Origin: Sclerotinia nivalis | Lineage: Eukaryota > Ascomycota > Leotiomycetes > Helotiales > Sclerotiniaceae | Direction of reading: 5' to 3' | Assembly: GCA_029531795.1 (NCBI GenBank) | Contig: JAPEIS010000013.1 | Coordinates: 1,488,001-1,552,000, forward strand | Length of the DNA stretch: 64,000 nt | In this document: in pieces, positions 1 through 10,816 of the stretch | How the letters are laid out: each line of letters begins with the position of its first letter | Position numbering within the stretch: the first letter of the stretch is position 1 | The notes under the pieces: generated by a model | Databases searched by the model: none | Seen by the model: only the letters and a program-made list of their open reading frames with translations | Told to the model about the DNA's origin: nothing | Made by a program: the position numbers and the translations under genes

Positions 1-288
1 TCATCGTGAGATAAAATAAATAAATATTCAGGGTCCTCTCTACACGGGCACTTGCATCCATCATAGGCGAAATTTCGACCCACCAATCTGAGCTTAAGTA
101 ATTCTTGGCGCTCTTTAATCCTTTGATCCTTTGCTTTATTATCTTGTTGTTCGTAAGCAAACCTACACAATCAAACAATTTCAATCGCAAGAACCGGATT
201 CTGGGACGGGGACCACTTTACAGTCCTGTACTATGACTGCTACACCGAAGCTGCATCGAAGAAGAAGAACACACCCTGCAGAAAACCG
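1..288. other. Leader/promoter of the transporter-like gene
   Basis: No coding sequence is seen here. The stretch lies directly upstream of the ATG at 289 and presumably holds the promoter and 5' leader of that gene. Nothing specific is recognised. Confidence 0.5.
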
Positions 289-1544
289 ATGACGATGAAT
301 GGTTATTCAAATGGCAAGGGAAAGGAGAAGGATAGATATTTACCCGCGAGGAGAAAGGGAGGAGAATCGGGGAAATGGCTAGATGTGGTGGCTTACGGAG
401 CTTTCAGTGCCCTGTTGGCCTTGATTTTGAAATATGCCATCTCAGGTCAATACTGGAATCTGAATTTCTTCCTGCTGGCGGTCCAGGTACGTCACTGGAC
501 ACTCAGCGTCATACCTCGAGAGAATGCGCAAACTGATATTGGGGCTTAATTAGTCAGGATGTGCCATCGCAGCGATGTTTTTATTGAAAAGGGCCGGGTA
601 TCTAAAGGAAATGACGGGCTTGGAGCTACAAAAGGCAAAGACTTGTATGTGTTGCGCGGCTTGAATGAATTAGGGATGGCAGATGCTAACGAGAAACCTA
701 CTTGCAGGGCTTCCTCTGTCGATATTACTTCTCGTCTCAAACTACATATCGTACAAAGCGCTTCAATGTCTGTCATTACCAACATATATACTCCTTTCTA
801 CTACGACCATCTTCACGGTCCCCTACATCGACAGCATTCTGTTCGGAGCTCCAATACCACCATTTGCGTTTAAATCGTATCTTCTAATATTCTCCGGAAT
901 TATCATATCAGTAATTTTGGAAAACGCGCATGCAGAAAAAAGCTATGGGGATAGACGGCTCGAACAAACATTGGAACCTCAAGATCCAGTAATGATATTA
1001 TTTCTTGGATATATTTTCATGGTCGTCCATCTTTTATTATACAGCACATATGAAGCGTGGAAGGCAAAGATTGTGCCGAATCTCAAATTTGGTCAATGGG
1101 ATAGTATGACTTTCTTCCAGGACTCTGGGGACGACTTGCTAACATGTCTTAGTTTTCCTATATAACCATGTTCTTATGTTTATCGTCGCATCGACTCTTT
1201 CTTTTATAATCGAAGATTTCTCGGACGAGAATTTGAACGATTGTTTCCCCTCTTCGATCAGAAAATCAACTATCGTGGCCATAATGTATACCGGCGTCGG
1301 CATCTTTCCCATATTATTTCTTTCCACGGCGATTACGCAAAAGTCCTCGCAATATTTTCATTCTACAGTCGAAGCTTCGAGTAAAATGGTGATTGCTTTG
1401 CTGGGAATGTATATGTATTCGCATCCGATCAATGTAGGAAGTGTATCAGCCATCGTGATAGGATGCTCTGGGGGTATTTTAGGAGCGTGGTTAGAAGGAA
1501 GACATCAACAGGATGTGGAGGGGAAACGGGTCCTACCTGTTTGA
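289..1544 (+). CDS. GDP-mannose transporter-like (Vrg4-like) membrane protein
   Basis: Four exons, 289-486, 554-644, 708-1103 and 1153-1544, give about 358 residues. All junctions have GT..AG ends, good branch points and matching phase. The protein has about ten membrane segments and follows the fungal Golgi GDP-mannose transporter (Vrg4/GMT, drug/metabolite transporter superfamily) through its length: LNFFLLAVQS near residue 60, an AKTW segment before helix 3, KALQCLSLPTY in helix 4 and an EDFSDEN loop. Family members exchange lumenal GMP for cytosolic GDP-mannose. The nucleotide-sugar contact motifs are altered: the FYNN region reads IFLYNHVL and the GALNK region reads VEASSK. A divergent paralogue with another or a lost substrate is therefore more likely than the main Golgi GDP-mannose carrier. 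The ATG at 289 is the first in frame and precedes a basic N-terminal tail. Confidence 0.8.
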
Positions 1545-2367
1545 AAAGACTTTTGATATAGACCGCTGTACAAAAACTATCGTTTTTAAAATGGGAGCCA
1601 GGCGTTAGGATACGGTATTGGGTACAACTTGCATACTTTAGTATAAAACTATCATATTACATATTGTATAGAAATCACAAAGGGATGGTTGGAAACGGCA
1701 TTCATATTTTGCACCATCCTCATTGTTATTTAGAAATCATGAATATAAAATCCGAAAGAAGATGATTCCTCATTTCCTACAAAATGACTCTGAATTCACA
1801 CCCGTCAGAAATATTTAATACCCGGCGCCCCTCCTCCCGAGGTACCCGGATGGAACAGTCTACTTGCTCCCGCTTACCTAGTGATTAGTTTCTGGTTAAC
1901 TGATCGAGGTCTTAGAGTGGTACAGGTACAGGTAGAGGAAGAGTACAAATACAAAGCATCAATTTTTACGCACAAGTAATCTCTACATCGTTCCTCATAC
2001 TGCAGGAAAGCTTACCCGGAACTCAAGTCTATTTTTGTTCCCGGCGAGGTTATCAAATGGGGAGAGTAACTCCAGATTTCCAACCAGATTATATTATATC
2101 AAGATCATAATCAAAACATGATCTTATACTTCTGACTTCTGACTGATAAAGAAGGTTTAAGAATACGAGTGAGTGATTTCTCTTGCAAATTGACGACTTT
2201 TTGTGATTCAGAAAAATTTCAAATCTCAAATCTCAAAACTCAAAATATAGAATACGAATCGGAAAACTCACCGGGATCTCCGTTTTAAGCAAATATCTCC
2301 ATTCTTTCCTTCCAGAGTCCACTCTCCCTCCATATACCCTTTTTCATAAGATGTATTCCGACATGCA
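1545..2367. other. Intergenic, no gene seen
   Basis: AT-rich sequence between the transporter-like gene and a weak small-ORF candidate. No long ORF with coding character, RNA gene or repeat was recognised. Confidence 0.5.
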
Positions 2368-2561
2368 ATGGTTCAGGCTACGGATTTGAAAAATCCACAT
2401 GGAGTTACTGTTATATTAGGTATGTTGTCCATGGCTATTCTATCCTGTTACTATACTAAGGAGATATTTTTTATAGTTTTTCTATTCTAGGATTTCTGGA
2501 AGGTTGGTTGGGAGCAAGAGGAATGGTAGTGGTAGCGGTAAGTTTTTGTTGTGTTCTTTAA
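2368..2561 (+). CDS. Possible very short spliced ORF, unrecognised
   Basis: The ATG at 2368 opens 17 codons. A GTATGT donor at 2420 and an acceptor ending at 2490 join in phase to a hydrophobic, glycine-rich stretch (FLEGWLGARGMVVVA). Reading then runs to a stop at about 2561, although a consensus GTAAGT at 2538 hints at a further intron. The total would be about 41 residues with one membrane-like segment. No family was recognised. Good splice signals and retained phase are the only support, so this may be a chance ORF or a remnant of a larger gene. Confidence 0.25.
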
Positions 2562-3052
2562 TGTAAGATTGTAATTATCATCGCAAGGGGTTGATTTTGA
2601 AATGGGAGAGTAGGCCTAGGGATAGGATTGGTGGTAGTGATGGGAAGGGAAGGGTATTAGGACTGTGTAGTATGTATGCTACGGTCACTGTATTTGGAGT
2701 GTCGGATTATCGATTATCACTTTGTACGTTGATTCGAAGATAAGCTTGTATATATATATACAATATACTATGTACAGCCAACAATATATTATACCATCAT
2801 GTATATACATTCTCCCCTTCTATACAACCATTCCCCTACTTCAAGCGAAACCAAAAACAAAACAAGCAACGCTAAATTCCCACGAGACGACAACACACGA
2901 TAGCGCAAAACATTTTCGCGGCATAGTCGATCTCAGTCCGATACGCCGATCCCAATGGTGGCGCAACGGCACTTCCACTGTTCGAATCTCCTTGCAAAAA
3001 CTCGAGATGATGAGCGCACCAAACGCCCTGGGTATCCAAATCAATCAAATAA
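2562..3052. other. Intergenic, no gene seen
   Basis: Contains TA-rich simple sequence near 2745-2810. It probably includes the 3' untranslated region of bioB, which ends at 3053 on the minus strand. Nothing else is seen. Confidence 0.5.
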
Positions 3053-4445
3053 TCATGCAACTGTACCTGGCATCTCTACCTTACTTGCCTCTACCGGGAT
3101 TTTGGTAGCAGAGACTGGTTTATCGTTCTTTAAGGCATCGACCTCGAAACTTTCCATGGGTCTTAATCCCCATCTGTTGAAAACGACGGAATCGACACCC
3201 CATCCAACGGCAGGTGTGGTTAACATTGTTTCTCCTGTGAAAACGGCATTGGCACCAGCCATGAAACATAAGACTTGTTGTTCCTCGCTCAATTCTCCTC
3301 TTCCAGCAGCCAAACGCACGATAGTCTTAGGCATGACGATTCTAGCCGTCGCTACCATTCTCAACATACTCTCAAATTCCACCTTCTTGTTTCCTTCCAA
3401 CGGTGTTCCTTTAATAGCCACCAACATATTCACAGGAAATGATTCCGGATGCGAAGGCAATGTAGCAACCGTCTCCAAAAGTCCAATATGGTCAGACTTA
3501 TTCTCTCCCAATCCAAGGATTCCACCTGTACAAACATTAATCCCCGCCTCCCTAACATTCTTAATAGTATCCAATCTCTCATCATAAGTCCTCGTCGTAA
3601 TAACCTTAGGATAGAAATCTCTCGACGTATCCACATTATGATTATAAGCCGTGAGACCCGCCTCTTTGAGTTCCTGAGCTTGCTCTGCATCAATCATACC
3701 AAGCGTGACGCATACTTCCATACCCATCCCTCGGATCTCGCTAACCATTGTTTTGACATTTTTGAGATTGGTTTTTCGTCCACGCATATCGCGCCACGCG
3801 GCTCCCATGCAGAAACGTGTACTGCCGTTGTCTTTGGCGATACGGGCAGCTGCGAGGACGGATTCGACGGAGACCATTTTCGAGGCTTTGAGGCCGGTTT
3901 GATAGCGGGATGATTGGGCGCAGCTGGGGATTTGATGTTAGCATTGTTGTCGGATAGATATTGGACAATTTAAAAAGCGAAAGCAAAATAGAAGAGTATG
4001 AAAATGGAACAATAAAAATAATGCATGTAAAAGCAACAAGAACGACAAAAATAAACCAAACTTACTAAGAACAATCCTCCGAACAACCTCCCGTCTTGAT
4101 GTTCAACAACGTACACATCTGAATAGCTCCAGGTATATGAAATTTCCTATGTAAACTGCCCGCACCCCAACATAACTCCATCAATGGCTTATCATAAATT
4201 GCCTTGATCTCTTCTCTTGTCCAATTGCTACGGGGTTCCGTTGCGTTGAGTGCTTCTTGGTAGACATCCTTACTGGGTGATGTGTTTGTTGTTTCTGTAG
4301 CTTGAGGAGGAACAGATGATACGGTACCATAGTTTTTGGACTTTTGGACTTGAAGACGGACGGAGGAGGAAATGGGTGCAAATTTGGGGGTATTGGAGCG
4401 GAGGAGGATGAGGGATCGTGATAGGGAAGTTCTGAGGGTCGCCAT
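3053..4445 (-). CDS. bioB: Biotin synthase (BioB), mitochondrial
   Basis: Radical-SAM enzyme that inserts sulfur into dethiobiotin, the last step of biotin synthesis. Exons are 4445-4066 and 3923-3053, giving 416 residues. The intron (3924-4065, GTAAGT donor, CAG acceptor, CTAAC branch) splits the cluster-binding motif: exon 1 ends in CSEDCS and exon 2 supplies YC, making the canonical CxxxCxxC. Further family signatures are FCMGAAWR, YNHNVDTSRDFY, a GGILGLGE segment and SVVFNRWGLRP near the C-terminus. The first ATG is at 4445 and gives an arginine/serine-rich N-terminus (MATLRTSLSRSLILLRS) typical of a mitochondrial presequence. It lies downstream of bioF on the same strand and belongs to the biotin cluster. 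Identification is firm; mitochondrial location is inferred from the presequence. Confidence 0.95.
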
Positions 4446-5640
4446 GGTAGTGGAGTGGTGTTTGGAGATCTTCACTGTTTGTCAAGTAGATACAATAGAG
4501 TGAAAAAGGGCAACGAAAGGAAAACAAAATATCCCTCAACTCAAACTTGACAGATATTCACAATCTCCAACCAAGCTACTAGTAATCCACTCCTATCCAG
4601 CGAACTCTAAATCGTGACTCAACAACACAAACAGGAAGGTCAAACACAGAAATTCAGAAATACTCGAGTACAGCTCATACCCCACCATACAGCATTCACA
4701 CTTAATGAGGGGTTTTATTAACTTTTGTGCACACAAATCATTTATGCATTTGATGCAACCTCATATGAGCTAAATGGAGGGGCAGATACGTGCATCTCAA
4801 CAAATTGTAATTCTGGGAATTGTTCGGTTGGTAATTATCTTGTCTGATTGGTGAAGAGAAGGGAGGGGCTTCCCGCCCCGCTATCATGCCGTTGAGTGGG
4901 TCGGGCCGTGTTGGAGCTTGGGCTTGTAAGATGTTAGCTGGCACGGGATAGCCGAGGTTATCTAGGTAAGAAGAGCGACTTGCGGCGTTTGGATGTTTGT
5001 AGCTGATGTTGGAAATTGTGTTATGTGTGGAAAGATTGCGAAGAGATTTTGATCTTGAGGGTAGGGCTACTAGGTAGGTATATGGAGCTTGGAAAAGAGC
5101 ATGATATTTACCAATATGGCAATATCAATGAGAATACATGTCACAACACAATCCAATGTTAACTACAGTACTAGGTATTCTATCAAATGTTTACCCCCAT
5201 CTCAAAATTTCACCTAGTGCATTGGCATTGAGACCCGAGTCAGAACTATGGATGCAGATACCAAGCCTTGGAATTGCAATTATCCGTCCAACCACTGTAA
5301 ATGGAAAGATTTTACCAAATCACATTGGCCTTGGTTTAGCTTAGTTTCAATGCGAAAGGTGGCTTATCTGCCATTCTTTCACATCCTTTCTTTCCTACTC
5401 CGTACATGTACCGGTATTTTCTGTGATCTACCACCTTCTGAACGTTTCTTGTACATAGCTTCAAACTTAGGAAGCGTTTAGATCTAATTTTGAGTTTCGG
5501 CTTATTTGTTTCGGAGATGATGTCTAGTCTGATAGCTATCTCTAGACCTGCTTGGCTAGCTCCCTAGATTTTCTCTTGATTGTAATTTTATATTCTCGTA
5601 TATAAATTTTGAAGTTTTCGTTTCCTAACACGTGATTCTT
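4446..5640. other. Intergenic between bioB and bioF
   Basis: About 1.2 kb upstream of bioB and downstream of bioF, holding the bioB promoter. A GC-rich near-palindromic stretch lies at 4864-4882. ORFs here lack coding character and no RNA gene was recognised. Confidence 0.5.
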
Positions 5641-7188
5641 CTATAGTTTTGCTCTCTGTGTTTCGGGTCTCTCTCCAAAACTTGCACCCACATCTATAGT
5701 ATACCCCTTTTGAACTCCAACAGGAGAATCAGATACCAGAGGGGAATGAATTCCCAAGACATCATCACCAACCTGAATCTCCCCTCGCTTCTCCATCGTC
5801 TCAATCCATTCTTTAACACATCCCACCAACCCCTCAATTTCCTTAAACGTGTTTCCTGCATGCAAACAAACCCTCACCCTCTCACTTCCCTTCTTAACCG
5901 TCGGGCTCATTATTGCCCTTACATTGTACCCCGCCTTTTGACAATAACTTGCCAGGTCCTTTGGCTCAGGTGTTTGAAGAGAAAATATTGGTGTCCAGTT
6001 TAGATCCGCGGTGTATGGTTCGGAGTTTTGGAGTTGCGGTTTTAGGTAGTGTGAACGAGGAATGTGAGAAAGTAAAGATTTGAGATGGTGAGACAGAGAA
6101 CGAAGATGAGACGGTAGAGACTGAGTGCTTGAGGAAAGGAGAAGAGAGTAGGAAGCTGCGATGAGAAGGAGTGAGGGGGTAGAGAGCGAGGTGCTGTAGA
6201 TGAGAGGGCGGGCGTAGTTGAGGAGGTAGTGGCGGGTTAGAGGGGTGGTTAGGATTATAGCTATGTTAATTTTAGCACCTTAATTCTCACATTCTGACAT
6301 ACCTGTACAGTGGATAGCATAAAGGAAGATAGAAGAAAATAACATACCGCCATTTCCCGCTAGTGCCTTTCCAAAAGTATGTAACCTGGCAAAGATCTTC
6401 TCTTCTAAGCCTAATTCACAAACCAGTCCTCGTCCCTGTGGTCCATACACCCCAGTCGAATGTGCCTCATCCACTGCAATATATCCTCTCCCACCCTCAG
6501 TAATTCCTCCTAACCCAAAAATCTCCTCCACAACCTCTACCACCGCACGCAAAGGACATACGTCCCCATCCATACTATACAAACCTTCCACCGCAACAAA
6601 GACATTGCTCACTTCTTCTCCTCGCCCCACATTTCCCAATACCCTCCGCAAATCCCCAACATCATTATGTCCAAATGGAAGAAATTTCTTGGCACGTGAT
6701 CCCCTCATCCCTTCATGAACACTTGCATGAATTTGTTCATCGTACACGACGATATCTCCTTTTTGGGGAACACAAGCGAAAAATGCAGAATTAGCATCAA
6801 ATCCTGAGTTAAAGAGGAGAGCACCAGAACCGAGGTGTGGAGAAAGGTGGAATTGGGAAATTTGGGATTCGAGATTGAGCGCCAGAGGTGAATTCCCGGT
6901 TAAAAGACGGGAACCTGTGCTACCTAGGGTTGGCGGAGCTGAAGACGGCGCTGGGGATTGAGATGAGTTGTGAGTTGTGGGAGGTGACAGGTGAGTCCGT
7001 AGTAGTGAAAGATATTCATTATGTAGAAGCGGAGAAGTTGACAGTGAGAGAAAATCATTAGATGAGAAATCGATTGGTGTAACACCAGTTGTAGTTTGTA
7101 TAGTAGATGGTAAAGATAGATTTCTCAAGGAGGATTTCTGAGCTCGGCATTTGAGTGCCGAGGTCATGGATTCTTCAAGTGTAGGCAT
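5641..7188 (-). CDS. bioF: 8-amino-7-oxononanoate (KAPA) synthase, peroxisomal type
   Basis: PLP enzyme that condenses pimeloyl-CoA with alanine to 7-keto-8-aminopelargonate, the first committed step of biotin assembly. Exons are 7188-6348 and 6260-5641 (intron 6261-6347, GTATGT donor, CATAG acceptor), giving 486 residues. Family landmarks are DFSSNDFLSLS near residue 38, GSTGSRLLTGNS, LFNSGFDAN, the IAVDEAHSTGVYG aspartate/histidine motif and HTFGKALAGNGG with the PLP lysine. The second exon supplies the family-typical NYARPLIYST segment. The last three residues are AKL, a type-1 peroxisomal targeting signal; published work in Aspergillus places KAPA synthase in peroxisomes. It is divergent from the BioDA gene across 439 bp, so shared regulation is plausible. 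Confidence 0.93.
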
Positions 7189-7627
7189 TTTCGTTGTGTT
7201 CGATACGAAATAGATGTGTAATGTATGATAGGAATTTGTGGTTACATTGTACGGATGGATAGGTAATATGATTTGATTCCTGAGTCACACAACTGCTTGA
7301 CTCAGGTCCGTCAGTTAACAACCGTTGAAGTTGTGCCGAGAAACTTTATTTACTTCGTACAGCTGGTGATATATGGAGCACCGATACATTGGCACAATTG
7401 CCAGTATGTATATTTCCCGCAGATCATATTTGAAGCTACTGTGGGGATCATTCAGGGGTAAATGTAGAATTATTGTATATTATCCAATCAAATAGTCAGC
7501 TCTTAGTCATCAATACAAGCTACCCCACCATGTCTTTCTGACCCCTCATTGTCCAAATCTCAATCACAGACTCAATTGCAACTCCGAGCTTCTTTTGACT
7601 CTCTTGTCTTGTTTTTCCCCTTTCAAA
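7189..7627. promoter_or_regulatory. Bidirectional promoter region bioF / bioDA
   Basis: Intergenic stretch of 439 bp between the divergent start codons of bioF (7188, minus) and the BioD-BioA fusion (7628, plus). It must hold both promoters. No known operator was recognised. The layout suggests co-regulation of the first and middle steps of the pathway. Confidence 0.55.
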
Positions 7628-10384
7628 ATGTATAAACCACCACCCTCACTCCTCTCACGGTCTCTTCCTGTTTATCATCTCACAGCAGCCAATACATCTT
7701 TAGGGAAAACAATATTCTCAACACTTCTTTGTCGGCAACTTCTCGCCAGAAAACAAATTCCATATTATCTGAAGCCGGTTTCTACGGGCCCTTTAAACGA
7801 GGCTGATGATGGCCATATTGGGAAATTTGCGAAGGGAACGAATATAAAGTGTTTGTTCAGATATGGGGAAGCTGTTAGTCCACATATAGCGGCAAAGGGT
7901 GTGAAAGTGAGTTTTGAAATTTAAATCTGGGCGTAGAAACGATTACTTGAGAGTTATATGGATTTGGCTTGATATCTTACGTTTTAACACCCGAGATGAG
8001 ATGGATTGATCTGACTTTAAGGGTTCAAATGAGATTTGATCGAGGGACGCTGACTCGATAACTACTTACAGCCACCAAATGATCACGAGATTGTCACAGC
8101 GATCGCTGAACAAGTACAAAAATGGACGAGAAGTAATGAAGAAGGGCAGGAATCAATGATCCTAGTAGAAGGTGCTGGTGGTGTACATTCACCTACACCT
8201 TCTGGTACAAGTCAGGTGGATGCATTAAGACCTTTAAGAATGCCAGTATTTCTCGTTGGTGATTCAAAATTGGGCGGGATTTCAGCAACAATTAGCGCTT
8301 GGGAGAGTAAGTTATATTCTTGAGATATTTGGAAATTTCGAGGTTTCTTCTAGGGTGCCCTCAAAAATGGAACTTGGACTAATGCAAAAATAGGTCTACA
8401 TCTTCGTGGTTATGATATTGAGTCAGTAATGATATTTCAAGAGGAAAAATACGGAAATTATGCATATCTTTCCAAATATTTCCAAGAAAGGGGTATAAAT
8501 ACAACAGTCATTCCTCCCCCACCAAAGCAAATTCCAAATCCACAGGAAGACGAGGAATCTATGTCCTCTTACTACTCAAGTGTTACTCAATCCGGCGAGA
8601 TTGAAGCTCTATTGGAAGCTGCCCGTCAGCGAAGCATGTCACGAATTGAAGATCTGGAACAGATGGCCACGAAAGCCCATGAAACGATCTGGTATCCGTT
8701 CACTCAAATGAAACATCTCTCACCCGATAAGATACTCCCAATAGATTCAGCTTATGGAGATTATTTTCAGACCCTACCGAACAATAGTGCAGGCGAATCC
8801 CCACCACAAAAGCGGTCCAAGGATAATGTTCTTACACCAACATTGGATGGCTCAGGATCCTGGTGGACTCAAGGTTTAGGCCACGGAAACCCTGCCCTTT
8901 CCTTAGCCGCAGCTTATGCATCGGGTCGCTATGGCCACTGCATCTTCGCATCCACCATCCATTCACCTGCTCTCAAACTCGCCAATCATCTCCTCGCAAA
9001 TATCAAGAATCACCGTCTCTCACGCGTCTTCTATTCTGATAACGGTAGTACTGGTATGGAAGTTGCTGTAAAAATGGCCCTGACAGCTGCTAGTAAACAT
9101 TACCGTTGGGGAAAAAGTGAAGACAAGAGAAAACAGGTGGGAATTATCGGATTAAAAGGCAGTTATCATGGAGATACCATCGGAGCTATGGATCTCAGTG
9201 AAGGGAGCGTTTACAACGAAAAAGTACATTGGTATAAAGGAAGAGGATTATGGTTTGATGTACCAAAAGTCTGGATGAAAGATGGGAAATGGGTAGTTTA
9301 TGACGGAACTGGCCAGAACATCGAGGAGACATTTGACGAATTGGAAGATATCTTTAGTTGGCAGAGAAGTACCAGCAAGCTGAGGAAAAAGTATGAAAAA
9401 CATATTTTGGCCGAACTTCAAAGGGCAAATGGAAAGGGAATGAAATTTGGTGCGTTGGTTTTGGAGCCAATTGTCCTTGGCGCTGGTGGTATGCTATTCT
9501 GGTGAGTATACCCATCCCATTACCTCTCAAACCCCTTCTCTAACATAAATTGAAGCGATCCCCTCTTCCAACGCACCTTAACATACGTCATCCGCAATAT
9601 GCCCGAACACTTGCTCGGTAAAGTCAATCATCCTCCCACAGGCACCCCACCCCCACCAACCCAATGGACCGGCCTCCCCGTGATCCACGACGAAGTCTTC
9701 ACAGGCCTCTACCGACTTGGTCATTTCAGTTCCTCTACCCTCTTACATACATATCCCGATATTTCAGTGCATGCCAAACTCTTAACAGGTGGTTTACTAC
9801 CTCTTTGCACAACACTCGCCAGCGAAAGCATCTACGAAGCATTCCTTGGCGATGAAAAGAGTGAAGCGCTATTACATGGACATAGCTATACGGGTCACGC
9901 CGTAGGCTGTGAAGTCGCACGCGTAAGTTTGGAAACCATGGGAAAATTAGACAGCGAGAAAAATGGGGCTTGGGAGGGCTTTAAACGGGATTGGAATGCG
10001 GTGAAAAATACTGAAGGAGAAATAACTCCACAGACAGAAACAACAGGGGCAAAAGACAGACATAAGAAAGTTCAAGTCTGGAGCATATGGAGTAAATCGT
10101 TCGTTACTTCAATATCGCATCTGGAGTCAGTCGATGGGGTTATTGCATTAGGTAGTGTATTGGCTATTACATTTAAAGATGAGCAAGGAGGTGGATATAC
10201 ATCCAAGGTTACAGAGGTAGTGAGAGAGAAGTTACTGGGTGGTGATGTGGAGGGCGAGTTGGGTGAATGGAATATCCACGCGAGGATATTGGGAAATGTG
10301 ATTTATCTTATGGGTAGTCAGGTTATGACTGCGGAGCAAGTGAAGAGTATTGAGGAGAGATTGGGAGGGTTATTAGGGTTGTGA
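7628..10384 (+). CDS. bioDA: Bifunctional dethiobiotin synthetase / DAPA aminotransferase
   Basis: Fusion of BioD (N-terminal, about residues 1-220) and BioA (about 240-816). It converts KAPA to DAPA and then to dethiobiotin. Exons are 7628-7906, 8072-8306, 8394-9501 and 9556-10384, giving 816 residues, with phases agreeing at each junction. BioD signs are the P-loop-like AANTSLGKT, YLKPVSTG and VEGAGGVHSP. BioA signs are ETIWYPFTQMK, GSWWTQGLGHGNP, YSDNGSTGMEVAVKMAL, a SYHGDTIGAM segment, HDEVFTGLYRLG and AKLLTGG with the PLP lysine. The same fusion is known from Aspergillus and from plants, where it is mitochondrial. The presequence here is short (about 18 residues before the P-loop), so location is uncertain. 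The start is the first ATG upstream of the P-loop. Confidence 0.94.
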
Positions 10385-10816
10385 GATAGGAAAGAGAATG
10401 TTGGAGTAACGATGAATGAACGATCAAATCATAGTAGCATCATTGGATGATTGCAATGCAGTAAGAATATCCCACCCAGTTTCGAAAGCGTCGTATGTTG
10501 AATATAAAGGGCTCGAAGCTTCAACAATTCATCAAAATGTCTCTCAATATTCAACGCAAAATTGATTTATCAGGAGCTACCTGCGAGAATACTCGGGTGT
10601 AACGAGAACTTAATTCTTGATTGATCAAGTGATATCTGAACGATTGGAGAGAGCACCTTGGAGATTTATTAAACTCAATTCATTATATATATACTAATTA
10701 CGATTTACTACATTCTCTAGATCATGGTATGATATGTTCTACATATCTCTACCAAATTCCATCCCACCCCCAAACGCCCACCCCAAACGCCCATCCAAAA
10801 CTAACATCAAAACTCC
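10385..10816. other. 3' intergenic between convergent genes
   Basis: Lies between the stop codons of bioDA (plus) and the RING membrane protein (minus), so it mostly carries two 3' ends. No terminator-like or other element was recognised. Confidence 0.5.

Noticed and set aside
4864..4890. Resemblance of GGGCTTCCCGCCCCGCT to part of fungal 5S rRNA
   Set aside because: The remaining 5S conserved blocks are absent on both sides; only a short GC-rich match.
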